Below the pieces are notes generated by a model. It saw only the letters and a list, made by a program, of their open reading frames with translations, was not told the origin of the DNA and ran no database searches. Shown one piece after another: positions 1 to 5,468 of a DNA stretch of 6,407 nt. The translations under genes were made by a program, and so were the position numbers. This stretch comes from Lentimicrobium sp. (GTDB taxonomy: Bacteria; Bacteroidota; Bacteroidia; Bacteroidales; Lentimicrobiaceae): contig JAAXUD010000174.1 of assembly GCA_013336205.1 (NCBI GenBank), positions 1 through 6,407 on the forward strand, given 5' to 3'. Within the stretch, counting starts at the first letter, position 1. The number at the start of each line of letters is the position of its first letter.

Positions 1-1007
1 ACAAAAAAGGCGTACTTGCCGGCCTGGCGCTGGTGGTGGCTGGTTTCTTTCTGTGTATTCCGGCAGTATCTATGGGTTATTATGGCTTTTTGAGTGCCGT
101 TTCGGTTTTTGCCATTGGAATTGTTATTCTTCAGGTGGCTGCCAATCCTTACGTGAATGCCCTGGGCTCTCCCGAAACTGCAGCCAGCAGGCTTACCCTC
201 ACCAATGCCCTGAACTCGGTGGCTACTGTAATCGCGCCGATTTTTGTATCCATGATCATTGTTTCAGCCGATTCGGGCAGTGGCAGTTTAGACCCCAAAG
301 CAGTACAAACACCTTTTGCCGGTATCGGCATCATTACCCTGCTGATTCTGGGAGTTATGTTTTTTCTTAAGCTCCCGGAAATTAATAGTGGTGATGGAAG
401 CGGTAGTGAAGCCAATGCAGTAAAATATAAATCAAGTGCATTCAAATATACCCATATGTGGCTGGGCTCCCTGGCTATTTTCTTCTATATGGGTATTGAG
501 ATCGGAATCCCCAGTTTTTTCGCCGATTATTCAAGCCAGCTGGGATTTTCATTTGATTCTGTAACCAAGACTGATTTGCTCAAATATTACTGGGGAGGAC
601 TAATGGTTGGCCGTGTACTCGGTATATTTATACTCCGCAAATATTCAGCCAGCAGGATTTTAAGCCTGAGTGCTGCCGGAGGTGCGGTGTTCATTGCGGC
701 TTCACTGTTTATTGGTGGTGGCGATATGAAAAACATTGCCCTCGCTCTTTTCCTGGGTTCAGGATTGTTCCACTCGATTATGTGGCCAACGATTTTCAAC
801 CTTTCACTGGAAGACCTGGGTCCGCATGCCAAAGTTGGGTCGGGTGTGATTGCAACTTCAGTAATTGGTGCTGCTTTGTTACCCCCGCTGATGGGCGTGA
901 TTCAACGTAGTTTCCTTACCAATGGGTTGATTCTGGCTATTTCCTGCCTGTTTATCTATTATGCTTACCTGGTGTTTTTTGCAACTAAAGGTTCCAAAAT
1001 CAGATAA
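1..1007 (+). CDS. FucP/GluP-type sugar MFS transporter, 5' end cut by window
   Basis: This is an inner-membrane sugar importer of the major facilitator superfamily, most like the fucose/glucose/galactose:H+ symporter branch (FucP, GluP). The frame is open from the first full codon at position 3 to TAA at 1005-1007, giving 335 visible residues. Family proteins are usually a little over 400 residues, so roughly the first quarter lies outside the window; the GTG at 33 is internal, not a start. Family signatures are visible by eye: AANPYVNALG (about residues 46-55 of the visible part) followed by the SRLTLTNALNS stretch, FFYMGIEIGIPSF opening the second half, GLMVGRVLG, and FHSIMWPTIFNLSLEDLG near the end. 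A Gly/Ser-rich hydrophilic loop (around GDGSGSEAN) separates the two six-helix halves, as expected. The rest is a regular series of hydrophobic helices with no frameshift. The substrate cannot be assigned from this part. It converges on the GH16 gene. Confidence 0.9.
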   Translation, partial: KKGVLAGLALVVAGFFLCIPAVSMGYYGFLSAVSVFAIGIVILQVAANPYVNALGSPETAASRLTLTNALNSVATVIAPIFVSMIIVSADSGSGSLDPKAVQTPFAGIGIITLLILGVMFFLKLPEINSGDGSGSEANAVKYKSSAFKYTHMWLGSLAIFFYMGIEIGIPSFFADYSSQLGFSFDSVTKTDLLKYYWGGLMVGRVLGIFILRKYSASRILSLSAAGGAVFIAASLFIGGGDMKNIALALFLGSGLFHSIMWPTIFNLSLEDLGPHAKVGSGVIATSVIGAALLPPLMGVIQRSFLTNGLILAISCLFIYYAYLVFFATKGSKIR

Positions 1008-1014
1008 CTTCTAT

Positions 1015-1125
1015 ACTAGTGCTATGTCAAGTGTAAATTGTCGCAATGAATGAAATTAAAGTTCCATCTTTTATTCGGATTTCAACTTTTAGCTTTAGAC
1101 TTTTTATTTTTGACTTGACACTAGT
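1015..1125. repeat. 111-bp element bounded by inverted repeats (ACTAGTG...GTCAAGT)
   Basis: The left arm at 1015-1032 reads ACTAGTG-CTAT-GTCAAGT. The right arm at 1113-1125 reads ACTTGACACTAGT, whose reverse complement is ACTAGTGTCAAGT. The arms are therefore identical apart from about 5 extra bases in the left one. The interior is AT-rich and has no ORF. It sits 8 bp after the transporter stop in a convergent gap. It could be a small non-autonomous mobile element, a dispersed intergenic repeat or a long-loop hairpin. No clear target-site duplication is visible. Confidence 0.5.
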
Positions 1126-1142
1126 TTAAGGCTGGTTTATTT

Positions 1143-1210
1143 ATCCGGCAATTCGTTTGGCAGCGGTCGTTTATGGCTGCTTCTGAAAAATGGATTGCCG
1201 GATTTTGCTT
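1143..1210 (+). terminator. Nested hairpin followed by T-rich tract, possible terminator
   Basis: A perfect 10-bp inverted repeat pairs ATCCGGCAAT (1143-1152) with ATTGCCGGAT (1194-1203). A shorter GCAGC/GCTGC pair (1160-1164 and 1176-1180) is nested inside. The right arm runs into TTTTGCTTTT, so on the + strand it could end transcription from the sugar transporter, 136 bp upstream. The wide interior makes it an atypical terminator. There is no T-run on the - strand side, so I do not claim it works for the GH16 gene. Confidence 0.35.
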
Positions 1211-1282
1211 TTCGGATGTTTAAGCAACTTTCATAATAATATAATTGTGAGTGTTTTGTGCGAATGGCGCTACTTTCCCGGT

Positions 1283-2254
1283 TTAGTGACTTATGATGAT
1301 TTTCCGGCTCGTGTAATAGTCCTTAAAATAAATATTCACCAGGTAAATACCCGGCGGAAAGTCAGAAACATCAAACTCAATATCTGAAAAACAAGATGAC
1401 TTCCTGCTCACAAACAAACCATCAGCATTATACATTGACACATCAAATTCCTCATTTTGATTGCTGGAATGGATGCGGAGCTTATCATTTGCCGGGTTAG
1501 GGTTAATCGTCAGCGCCGGATTTTTAATCAATGATTCAGTTTGCATATGGCCTCCGGGAATGATCACAGCCTTGATTTTCAATTCTGCTTCCTGCTGATT
1601 TTGAGGAGGGCTTCCTCCCTTAAGCCAGAAGTTCAGGTGCAGCCGTTCATTGCCCACAGGAGGATTTTTGTTCCCTTTATAAGTCCATTCAGCGATCAGG
1701 CTGTCGGCCGGCGGCAGTTCAGGGTAGTGGCCATGATGACTCCGGAATAAAATCGAATCGCTGGCCCAGTTAAACTGGTGTGTTGAATAATTGCCGTTAA
1801 GATGAAGTGCAAAACCATACTGGTTGCTGCTGTTGTAAGGTTTTGGCTGAATCGTATACCAACCTGCGTTTGATTGAGGGTTCCCCCATCTGGAAAACTC
1901 TATGTCTATCTCCCGGGCATCAGTTTCATATGTGAACAACCCGGCTACAATGTTCGGATCTAAATCTTCTATATTGCTCGAAACTAAGAACTTGTAATTC
2001 CCATATCCATAAGACTCCTGGGTATAGATTTCGGAGCAAAGCCAGTTGTTGCCTTCTTTTCTGATTTTAAGGTGAAGAATACCGTCGCTGTCAACCCAAA
2101 CACTTTCCTGCTTGTCAGACCATAAATTGGGCCCCGGGCCACCGTTTCCGCTTTTTACCACCCAGGTGAGACCGGAAAACTGAATAGTTGTCTGTGAATT
2201 CGCCATTTTTAAACCTGTTATTAACATGAAGAAGACTACGAGCGTCAGTTTCAT
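1283..2254 (-). CDS. Secreted GH16-type glycoside hydrolase with T9SS sorting domain
   Basis: This is a predicted extracellular endo-acting polysaccharide hydrolase of 323 residues. Residues 1-20 form a signal peptide (MKLTLVVFFMLITG core, likely cleaved near ANS-Q). Residues 23 to about 232 form a concanavalin A-like beta-sandwich of the GH16 type. The catalytic motif EIDIE is intact, with E115 as expected nucleophile, D117 and E119 as acid/base. Supporting GH16 features are YGYGNYKFLV (residues 82-91) and HQFNWASDSILF (159-170). The C-terminal part from about residue 245 is a type A T9SS sorting domain: NPNPANDKLRI (251-261), a DVSMYNADG segment, then DVSDFPPGIYLVNI and a final KIIISH. Export by Sec and then T9SS is therefore expected. 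ATG 2254 is chosen because the signal peptide starts there; the frame stays open to 2395 but that extension overlaps the upstream gene and has no export signal. It follows the TPR membrane protein by 61 bp on the same strand. The substrate (for example laminarin or another beta-glucan) cannot be told. Confidence 0.85.
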   Translation of the reverse strand: MKLTLVVFFMLITGLKMANSQTTIQFSGLTWVVKSGNGGPGPNLWSDKQESVWVDSDGILHLKIRKEGNNWLCSEIYTQESYGYGNYKFLVSSNIEDLDPNIVAGLFTYETDAREIDIEFSRWGNPQSNAGWYTIQPKPYNSSNQYGFALHLNGNYSTHQFNWASDSILFRSHHGHYPELPPADSLIAEWTYKGNKNPPVGNERLHLNFWLKGGSPPQNQQEAELKIKAVIIPGGHMQTESLIKNPALTINPNPANDKLRIHSSNQNEEFDVSMYNADGLFVSRKSSCFSDIEFDVSDFPPGIYLVNIYFKDYYTSRKIIISH

Positions 2255-2315
2255 ATACTTTGTTTTGAAGGTTTTGAAACAGAAATCCGGTTGTGCAACG
2301 ATATTATTATTCAAA

Positions 2316-4025
2316 TTAATCTGTTTTCGGTGTTTGCTGATTGGCCTGGTTAAAATCGGGTAGCACGTTTCGCTGGCAATAGTTGGTAATCGCATCGCCT
2401 GCCGGTCTGAATTTCAACTTCAGCGCTTTGTTCCAGTCTTCGCAGGCTTTATCAGGATTTCCGGTTTGATATAGGGCTACGCCACGATTGTAGAATGCTT
2501 CAGCGTAGTCTGGTTTTATCCGGATGGCTGCATTAAAATCATCAATAGCCCCGGCCGGATATCCGGCTTTGCCCTTCAGTATTCCACGGTTGTTTAGTGC
2601 AAGCAGGTAACGAGGGTTGCGGCTCAATGAAAGATCGTAATATTTCATGGCCTCTTCGTTGTTATTGGCGGCATCATAGTAGTTGGCGAGGTAAAAATAC
2701 CCATGTGCCATATCGGCATCCGATCTTTTCTTTTCAATTACATCCGTAAGCAGGGTAGGCGTGTCCTTCCATGTTTTAGTGCGGTTGAAGGTTGCCGCAC
2801 TCAGCAACGCCAGAATCAATACCGATGCGATAATCAGCATCCGGGAATTGGTCCTGTCGATGGTTGAACGTGCCTCATAAAGATTGCTGAACAACCTGGC
2901 AACAATCATAAACAGTCCGATATAAGGAATGTAAGTGTACCGGTCAGCAGTGATAAAGATCCTTGACCAGAAAAGCGGCAACACCATTGAAATGCTCAGC
3001 AGAAAAAACAGGCTGCCGGCAATAAATTCTTTTCGGTTTTTGCCGGAAAACCACAAACCGCAGGTGGCCAGCAGAAGTACAAGCAGGGATGAATACACAT
3101 AGGCAGGCAGACTGCCGTTTACAAGTTCCGGAAATGCATAAATGGCTGATAAATGGGTGGGAGCCAATAATTTAATGATATAAAATGCAATTCCGTAAAG
3201 GATAAGGATGAATCGCTGAATTATTGTATAATCCTGTTCAAGCACTGTGATGTGACCGAATGAATCGGCTGCCTTTATTGCGATGATGCCAAAAATGACC
3301 GAAAATGCGAAGAAAGGTATTTTTTCAGCAATAAGCTTCAGGCTTAACTTGCGGCCTTTCAGAAAATCAATCAGCAAGAGTATTAAAGGGAAAGTAGCAG
3401 CCATCGATTTTGAGAACATCGCCAACAGCGCAAAAAGTAAGGCATACAGGTAGTATTTTGCCTTTTTTTCTGATTCAAGATATCGGTCCCAATAGAGCAG
3501 CGCGGCCAGGAAGAAGAACGAGTAAAGGCCTGAACTGCGGGTTGAAATCCATGAAACTGCTTCCACATGCATCGGGTGGATGGCAAAAAGCAGCGCAACA
3601 ATTCCGGCTGGAATAAAGCCCTGCATCCACCGTTTCATCAACCTGAAAACCAGCAGGGTGTTTAACAGGTGCAGCAGCAGATTGGTGAAGATGTATGGCC
3701 AGGCTGTGTCGCCGGCCATTTTGTAGTTTATTGCGAAGGTGAGCACCGGCAATGGCTGGTACATACCCAGGTGGAAATTGCTGAAAATTGCGGTGGTATT
3801 GATGGGGCCGTTTCCACTAACCGATTGATCGGAAAGGTATTCGCCGTCGTCCCAGCCTGTCAGAAAATCATTTGAAAGCGAACCGGCGTAGATCAGAAAA
3901 GTAAAAAGCAGAATTATTGAGATAAGCAGTGTTTCGCTTGAAACAAAGAATTTCCCCGGAAGTTCAATCTTTCCCGTTTCATTCTTCATCCCTGTCGGTT
4001 TTTTGCTTTTTCTTACTCCTGCCAT
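2316..4025 (-). CDS. GT-C/TMTC-like polytopic membrane protein with C-terminal TPRs
   Basis: The 569-residue protein has about 12 hydrophobic segments between residues 31 and 413, then three TPR repeats (about 440-472, 473-506 and 507-540), each with the usual alanine/glycine/proline pattern (e.g. AEAFYNRGVALYQTGNPDKA). The membrane part carries marks of the GT-C superfamily related to animal TMTC O-mannosyltransferases. These are an acidic WDDGEY in the first large loop (58-63, where GT-C enzymes place catalytic acids), HPMHVEAVSWISTRS (150-164) and ADRYTYIPYIG (360-370). Such enzymes move a sugar from a lipid-linked donor to an acceptor outside the cytoplasmic membrane; that activity is inferred here. 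An in-frame GTG exists at 4061, but a -7 promoter box covers it, so ATG 4025 is preferred; ATG 3989 is also possible and keeps all helices. It is transcribed away from the GldN-like gene and towards the GH16 gene. Confidence 0.82.
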   Translation of the reverse strand: MAGVRKSKKPTGMKNETGKIELPGKFFVSSETLLISIILLFTFLIYAGSLSNDFLTGWDDGEYLSDQSVSGNGPINTTAIFSNFHLGMYQPLPVLTFAINYKMAGDTAWPYIFTNLLLHLLNTLLVFRLMKRWMQGFIPAGIVALLFAIHPMHVEAVSWISTRSSGLYSFFFLAALLYWDRYLESEKKAKYYLYALLFALLAMFSKSMAATFPLILLLIDFLKGRKLSLKLIAEKIPFFAFSVIFGIIAIKAADSFGHITVLEQDYTIIQRFILILYGIAFYIIKLLAPTHLSAIYAFPELVNGSLPAYVYSSLLVLLLATCGLWFSGKNRKEFIAGSLFFLLSISMVLPLFWSRIFITADRYTYIPYIGLFMIVARLFSNLYEARSTIDRTNSRMLIIASVLILALLSAATFNRTKTWKDTPTLLTDVIEKKRSDADMAHGYFYLANYYDAANNNEEAMKYYDLSLSRNPRYLLALNNRGILKGKAGYPAGAIDDFNAAIRIKPDYAEAFYNRGVALYQTGNPDKACEDWNKALKLKFRPAGDAITNYCQRNVLPDFNQANQQTPKTD

Positions 4026-4060
4026 AGCATGGTTTGAATTATCCGGGTAATAACTGAACA

Positions 4061-4068
4061 CAAAGGTA
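4061..4068 (-). promoter_or_regulatory. Bacteroidota -7 box (TACCTTTG) for the TPR membrane protein gene
   Basis: Read on the - strand the bases are TACCTTTG, an exact match to TAnnTTTG. Transcription would start a few bases further on, roughly 30 nt before ATG 4025. The box overlaps the GTG at 4061-4059, which argues against that codon as a start. I see no convincing TTG at the -33 position. Confidence 0.5.
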
Positions 4069-4231
4069 TAAGTTTATCAAGGTTTGAATGATTGTTTTCA
4101 GAAAGGTTTTTAGAATAATACTTATTTCTGTAATGAGCGCCGGTTCATGACAGGGTCGGGCAATTTTCATTATTGAATTACTCTATAGGTGTATTATTTT
4201 CACTTTTAAGGCCTTTCACCGTTTCAATTTG

Positions 4232-4239
4232 TAAATTTG
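4232..4239 (+). promoter_or_regulatory. Bacteroidota -7 box (TAAATTTG) for the GldN-like gene
   Basis: This is an exact TAnnTTTG match lying 49 nt before ATG 4289, in the divergent gap between two genes. No clear -33 TTG is present at the expected distance. The expected start of transcription falls at the left edge of the palindrome at 4246-4259. Confidence 0.45.
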
Positions 4240-4245
4240 TAACAG

Positions 4246-4259
4246 ATTCCAGCTGGAAT
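4246..4259. promoter_or_regulatory. 14-bp perfect palindrome, possible operator
   Basis: ATTCCAGCTGGAAT reads the same on both strands. It lies just downstream of the TAAATTTG box and 29 bp before the GldN-like start codon. A dimeric regulator could bind here, or the RNA could form a short hairpin at its 5' end. Function is inferred only from symmetry and position. Confidence 0.35.
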
Positions 4260-4288
4260 TATTAACAAACGATATTCAAATCAGCATT

Positions 4289-4834
4289 ATGAAAAGTAAA
4301 ATAAGTCTTGTCCTGGTGGTTATTTCTTTAATTTTAACTACTTCATGTGGCAAAAAAGGTGAGTTGCTTACAGAGCGCGTTCAATATGATGTCACTATCA
4401 AAACCCCTGAAGTCGACCTTGATTGGTGGGTGCAGAATCTTGAAGGACCAAAGCGAGAAAAACTGGTTCAATCAATCATTAATTCTGCCAATGCCGGCAA
4501 ACTGAAGATTTATGATGTAATGTCAAACAAACTGATTCCTGTTGAGGAATTAAAGGCCCGCAGCACACGCACCGAATTATTGACGTTGCAACGTTCTTAT
4601 GCGCCCTATGAGAATTACGATACTGTAGTGAAACGTGAACTGCAGTTGTCAGATATTTCACGGCTCAGGTTCCTTGAAGAATGGTATCTGAACGAAGAAA
4701 CAGGTTTTATAACCAAAAAAGTAATCGCAATTTGTCCCCTGGTTGAGAGTTACACCGAACAGGGTGAATTGCGCGGTTACAACCCCCTTTTCTGGCTTTC
4801 ATTTGAGAAAAAATTTCCTTTGGAGGCAAAGTAG
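4289..4834 (+). CDS. Small lipoprotein with a GldN/PorN-like domain
   Basis: The product has 181 residues. Residues 1-19 form a lipoprotein signal ending LTTSC, with C20 as the lipidated cysteine; the lipobox is relaxed, as is common in Bacteroidota. The next residues (GKKGE) lack the acidic patch that exports lipoproteins to the cell surface, so a periplasmic face is more likely. The mature part resembles GldN/PorN, a periplasmic partner in the T9SS core. Seen by eye are a helical LVQSIINSANAGKLKIYDV segment (59-77) and ISRLRFLEEWYLNEETGF (123-140), then VIAICPL (145-151) and ELRGYNPLFWLSF (160-172). GldN has the same order of 'kEDW.fD', 'iGIAPl' and 'G.lRG..PLFWLyf' blocks. Ordinary GldN is around 300 residues and is not usually described as a lipoprotein, so this is a shorter relative. 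It stands alone, not in a gldKLMN cluster, with its own promoter box and terminator. Lipoprotein status is well supported; the GldN link rests on recalled motifs. Confidence 0.8.
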   Translation: MKSKISLVLVVISLILTTSCGKKGELLTERVQYDVTIKTPEVDLDWWVQNLEGPKREKLVQSIINSANAGKLKIYDVMSNKLIPVEELKARSTRTELLTLQRSYAPYENYDTVVKRELQLSDISRLRFLEEWYLNEETGFITKKVIAICPLVESYTEQGELRGYNPLFWLSFEKKFPLEAK

Positions 4835-4908
4835 GGGCGTTGTTCCTGTTATTGGAATGGGGAAGGATTTTAAAAATATCGGCTACTCTTCTAAATTTAC
4901 CCAAAACT

Positions 4909-4935
4909 ACCCTTAGCGTCTCGCTAAGGGTTTTT
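4909..4935 (+). terminator. Intrinsic terminator after the GldN-like gene
   Basis: A perfect 10-bp stem pairs ACCCTTAGCG (4909-4918) with CGCTAAGGGT (4922-4931) around a 3-nt loop, and a run of five Ts follows at 4931-4935. It lies 74 bp after the stop codon. This is the clearest terminator in the window. Confidence 0.85.
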
Positions 4936-4946
4936 CAATCTTCTAA

Positions 4947-5100
4947 AACTTCCAAACCCCAAACTCCAAACTCCAACCCCCAAACTCTAAACTCCAAACC
5001 CCAAACTCCAAACCCCGAACCCTAAGCTCCAAGCTCCAAGCTCCAAGCCCCGTGCCCTGTGCCCTGTGCCCTGTGCCTTTTGCCCTGAGTCCTCAGCTCA
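4947..5100. repeat. Phased 7-bp tandem array 1 (22 units)
   Basis: Cutting every 7 bases from 4947 gives a continuous in-phase series. AACTTCC comes first, then variants of AAACTCC and AAACCCC (4954-5016), a GAACCCT unit, three AAGCTCC units (5024-5044), AAGCCCC, three exact GTGCCCT units (5052-5072), and decayed units GTGCCTT, TTGCCCT, GAGTCCT and CAGCTCA. Units drift by one or a few bases from block to block. The + strand is rich in C and A and very poor in G in its first half. There is no credible coding sequence. Confidence 0.85.
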
Positions 5101-5125
5101 TTCCCGGGTACCGGATGGCCTCGGC

Positions 5126-5165
5126 TTGGTTCGACAAAGAGCTCACCAACCATCGCTCGACCACC
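5126..5165. repeat. Possible REP-like fragment in the spacer between arrays
   Basis: The stretch contains TTGGTTCGACAAAGAGCTC followed by ACCAACC. TTGGT (5126-5130) and ACCAA (5145-5149) form an inverted pair, and a related GCTCGACCACC follows at 5155-5165. The TTCGACAA...GCTCACC pattern resembles short dispersed intergenic repeats I recall from bacterial genomes, but I cannot confirm that here. Confidence 0.3.
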
Positions 5166-5210
5166 GACTACTAAGAAAGACCGCCCGAATGAATACATAA
5201 ATAGTTTTTC

Positions 5211-5242
5211 GCTCTTCAGGAACTAACCCAATCCTGAAGCGC
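5211..5242. repeat. Hairpin just before the 8-bp array
   Basis: CTTCAGGA (5214-5221) and TCCTGAAG (5232-5239) pair perfectly around a 10-nt loop. After one mismatch, GC (5211-5212) pairs with GC (5241-5242). No T-run follows on either strand, so it is not a standard terminator. The octamer array begins 3 bp after its right edge. Confidence 0.5.
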
Positions 5243-5244
5243 AT

Positions 5245-5364
5245 CAGTATCTCAGTCTCTATTTCTCTCAATTTCTTTGTCTTTAGGTCTCTTAATCTCT
5301 CAATCTCTCAATCTCTTAGTCTCTCAGTCTCTTAGTCTCTTAGTCTCTAAGTCCCTGAGTCTGT
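5245..5364. repeat. Phased 8-bp tandem array (15 units, YARTCTCT)
   Basis: Cutting every 8 bases from 5245 gives 15 in-phase units. They start CAGTATCT, CAGTCTCT, ATTTCTCT, CAATTTCT, pass through two decayed units, then TAATCTCT, CAATCTCT twice, TAGTCTCT, CAGTCTCT, TAGTCTCT twice, AAGTCCCT and GAGTCTGT. The core consensus is (C/T)A(A/G)TCTCT. The centre is best conserved and the ends are decayed. The + strand is strongly pyrimidine-rich. The period differs from the 7-bp arrays on either side. Confidence 0.85.
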
Positions 5365-5391
5365 AGCTAAAGAGACGAGATTTTTCAATTT

Positions 5392-5433
5392 AACTTCCAA
5401 GCTCCATGCCCTGTGCCCTGTGCCCTGTGCCAA
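5392..5433. repeat. Phased 7-bp tandem array 2 (6 units)
   Basis: The units are AACTTCC, AAGCTCC, ATGCCCT, GTGCCCT, GTGCCCT and GTGCCAA. They repeat in the same order the unit types at the start, middle and end of array 1. The flank TTTTTCAAT (5381-5389) before ACTTCCAA also occurs before array 1 (4931-4939). The array ends 9 bp before the -7 box of the peptidase gene. Confidence 0.8.
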
Positions 5434-5442
5434 TTTTTTACC

Positions 5443-5450
5443 TACTTTTG
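5443..5450 (+). promoter_or_regulatory. Bacteroidota -7 box (TACTTTTG) for the M16 peptidase gene
   Basis: This exact TAnnTTTG match lies 18 nt before ATG 5469, giving a very short 5' leader of about 14 nt. The -33 position would fall inside the GTGCCCT units of 7-bp array 2, and no TTG is seen there. Confidence 0.55.
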
Positions 5451-5468
5451 CACCCCTAACTCAACTTG

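Noticed and set aside
1190..1387. A 65-codon + strand reading frame
   Set aside because: It overlaps a hairpin and the antisense of the well-supported GH16 gene, and its peptide shows no recognisable domain.
1541..1750. A 69-codon + strand reading frame
   Set aside because: It lies wholly antisense to the GH16 catalytic domain and is a shadow frame.
2255..2395. N-terminal extension of the GH16 gene up to 2395
   Set aside because: It would overlap the membrane protein gene by 80 bp and bury the signal peptide 47 residues inside.
4840..5025. A 61-codon + strand reading frame ending in a Lys/Pro/Gln/Thr/Asn-rich heptapeptide-like repeat
   Set aside because: It reads through the terminator hairpin and then the 7-bp array; three 7-bp units make 21 bases, so the peptide repeat is a by-product of the DNA repeat.
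5010..5030. Telomere-like CCCTAAA similarity
   Set aside because: The match is partial, occurs once, and arises from drift within the bacterial heptamer array.
4947..5433. CRISPR array
   Set aside because: Units are 7 or 8 bp, directly adjacent and without spacers, and there are no cas genes in the window.
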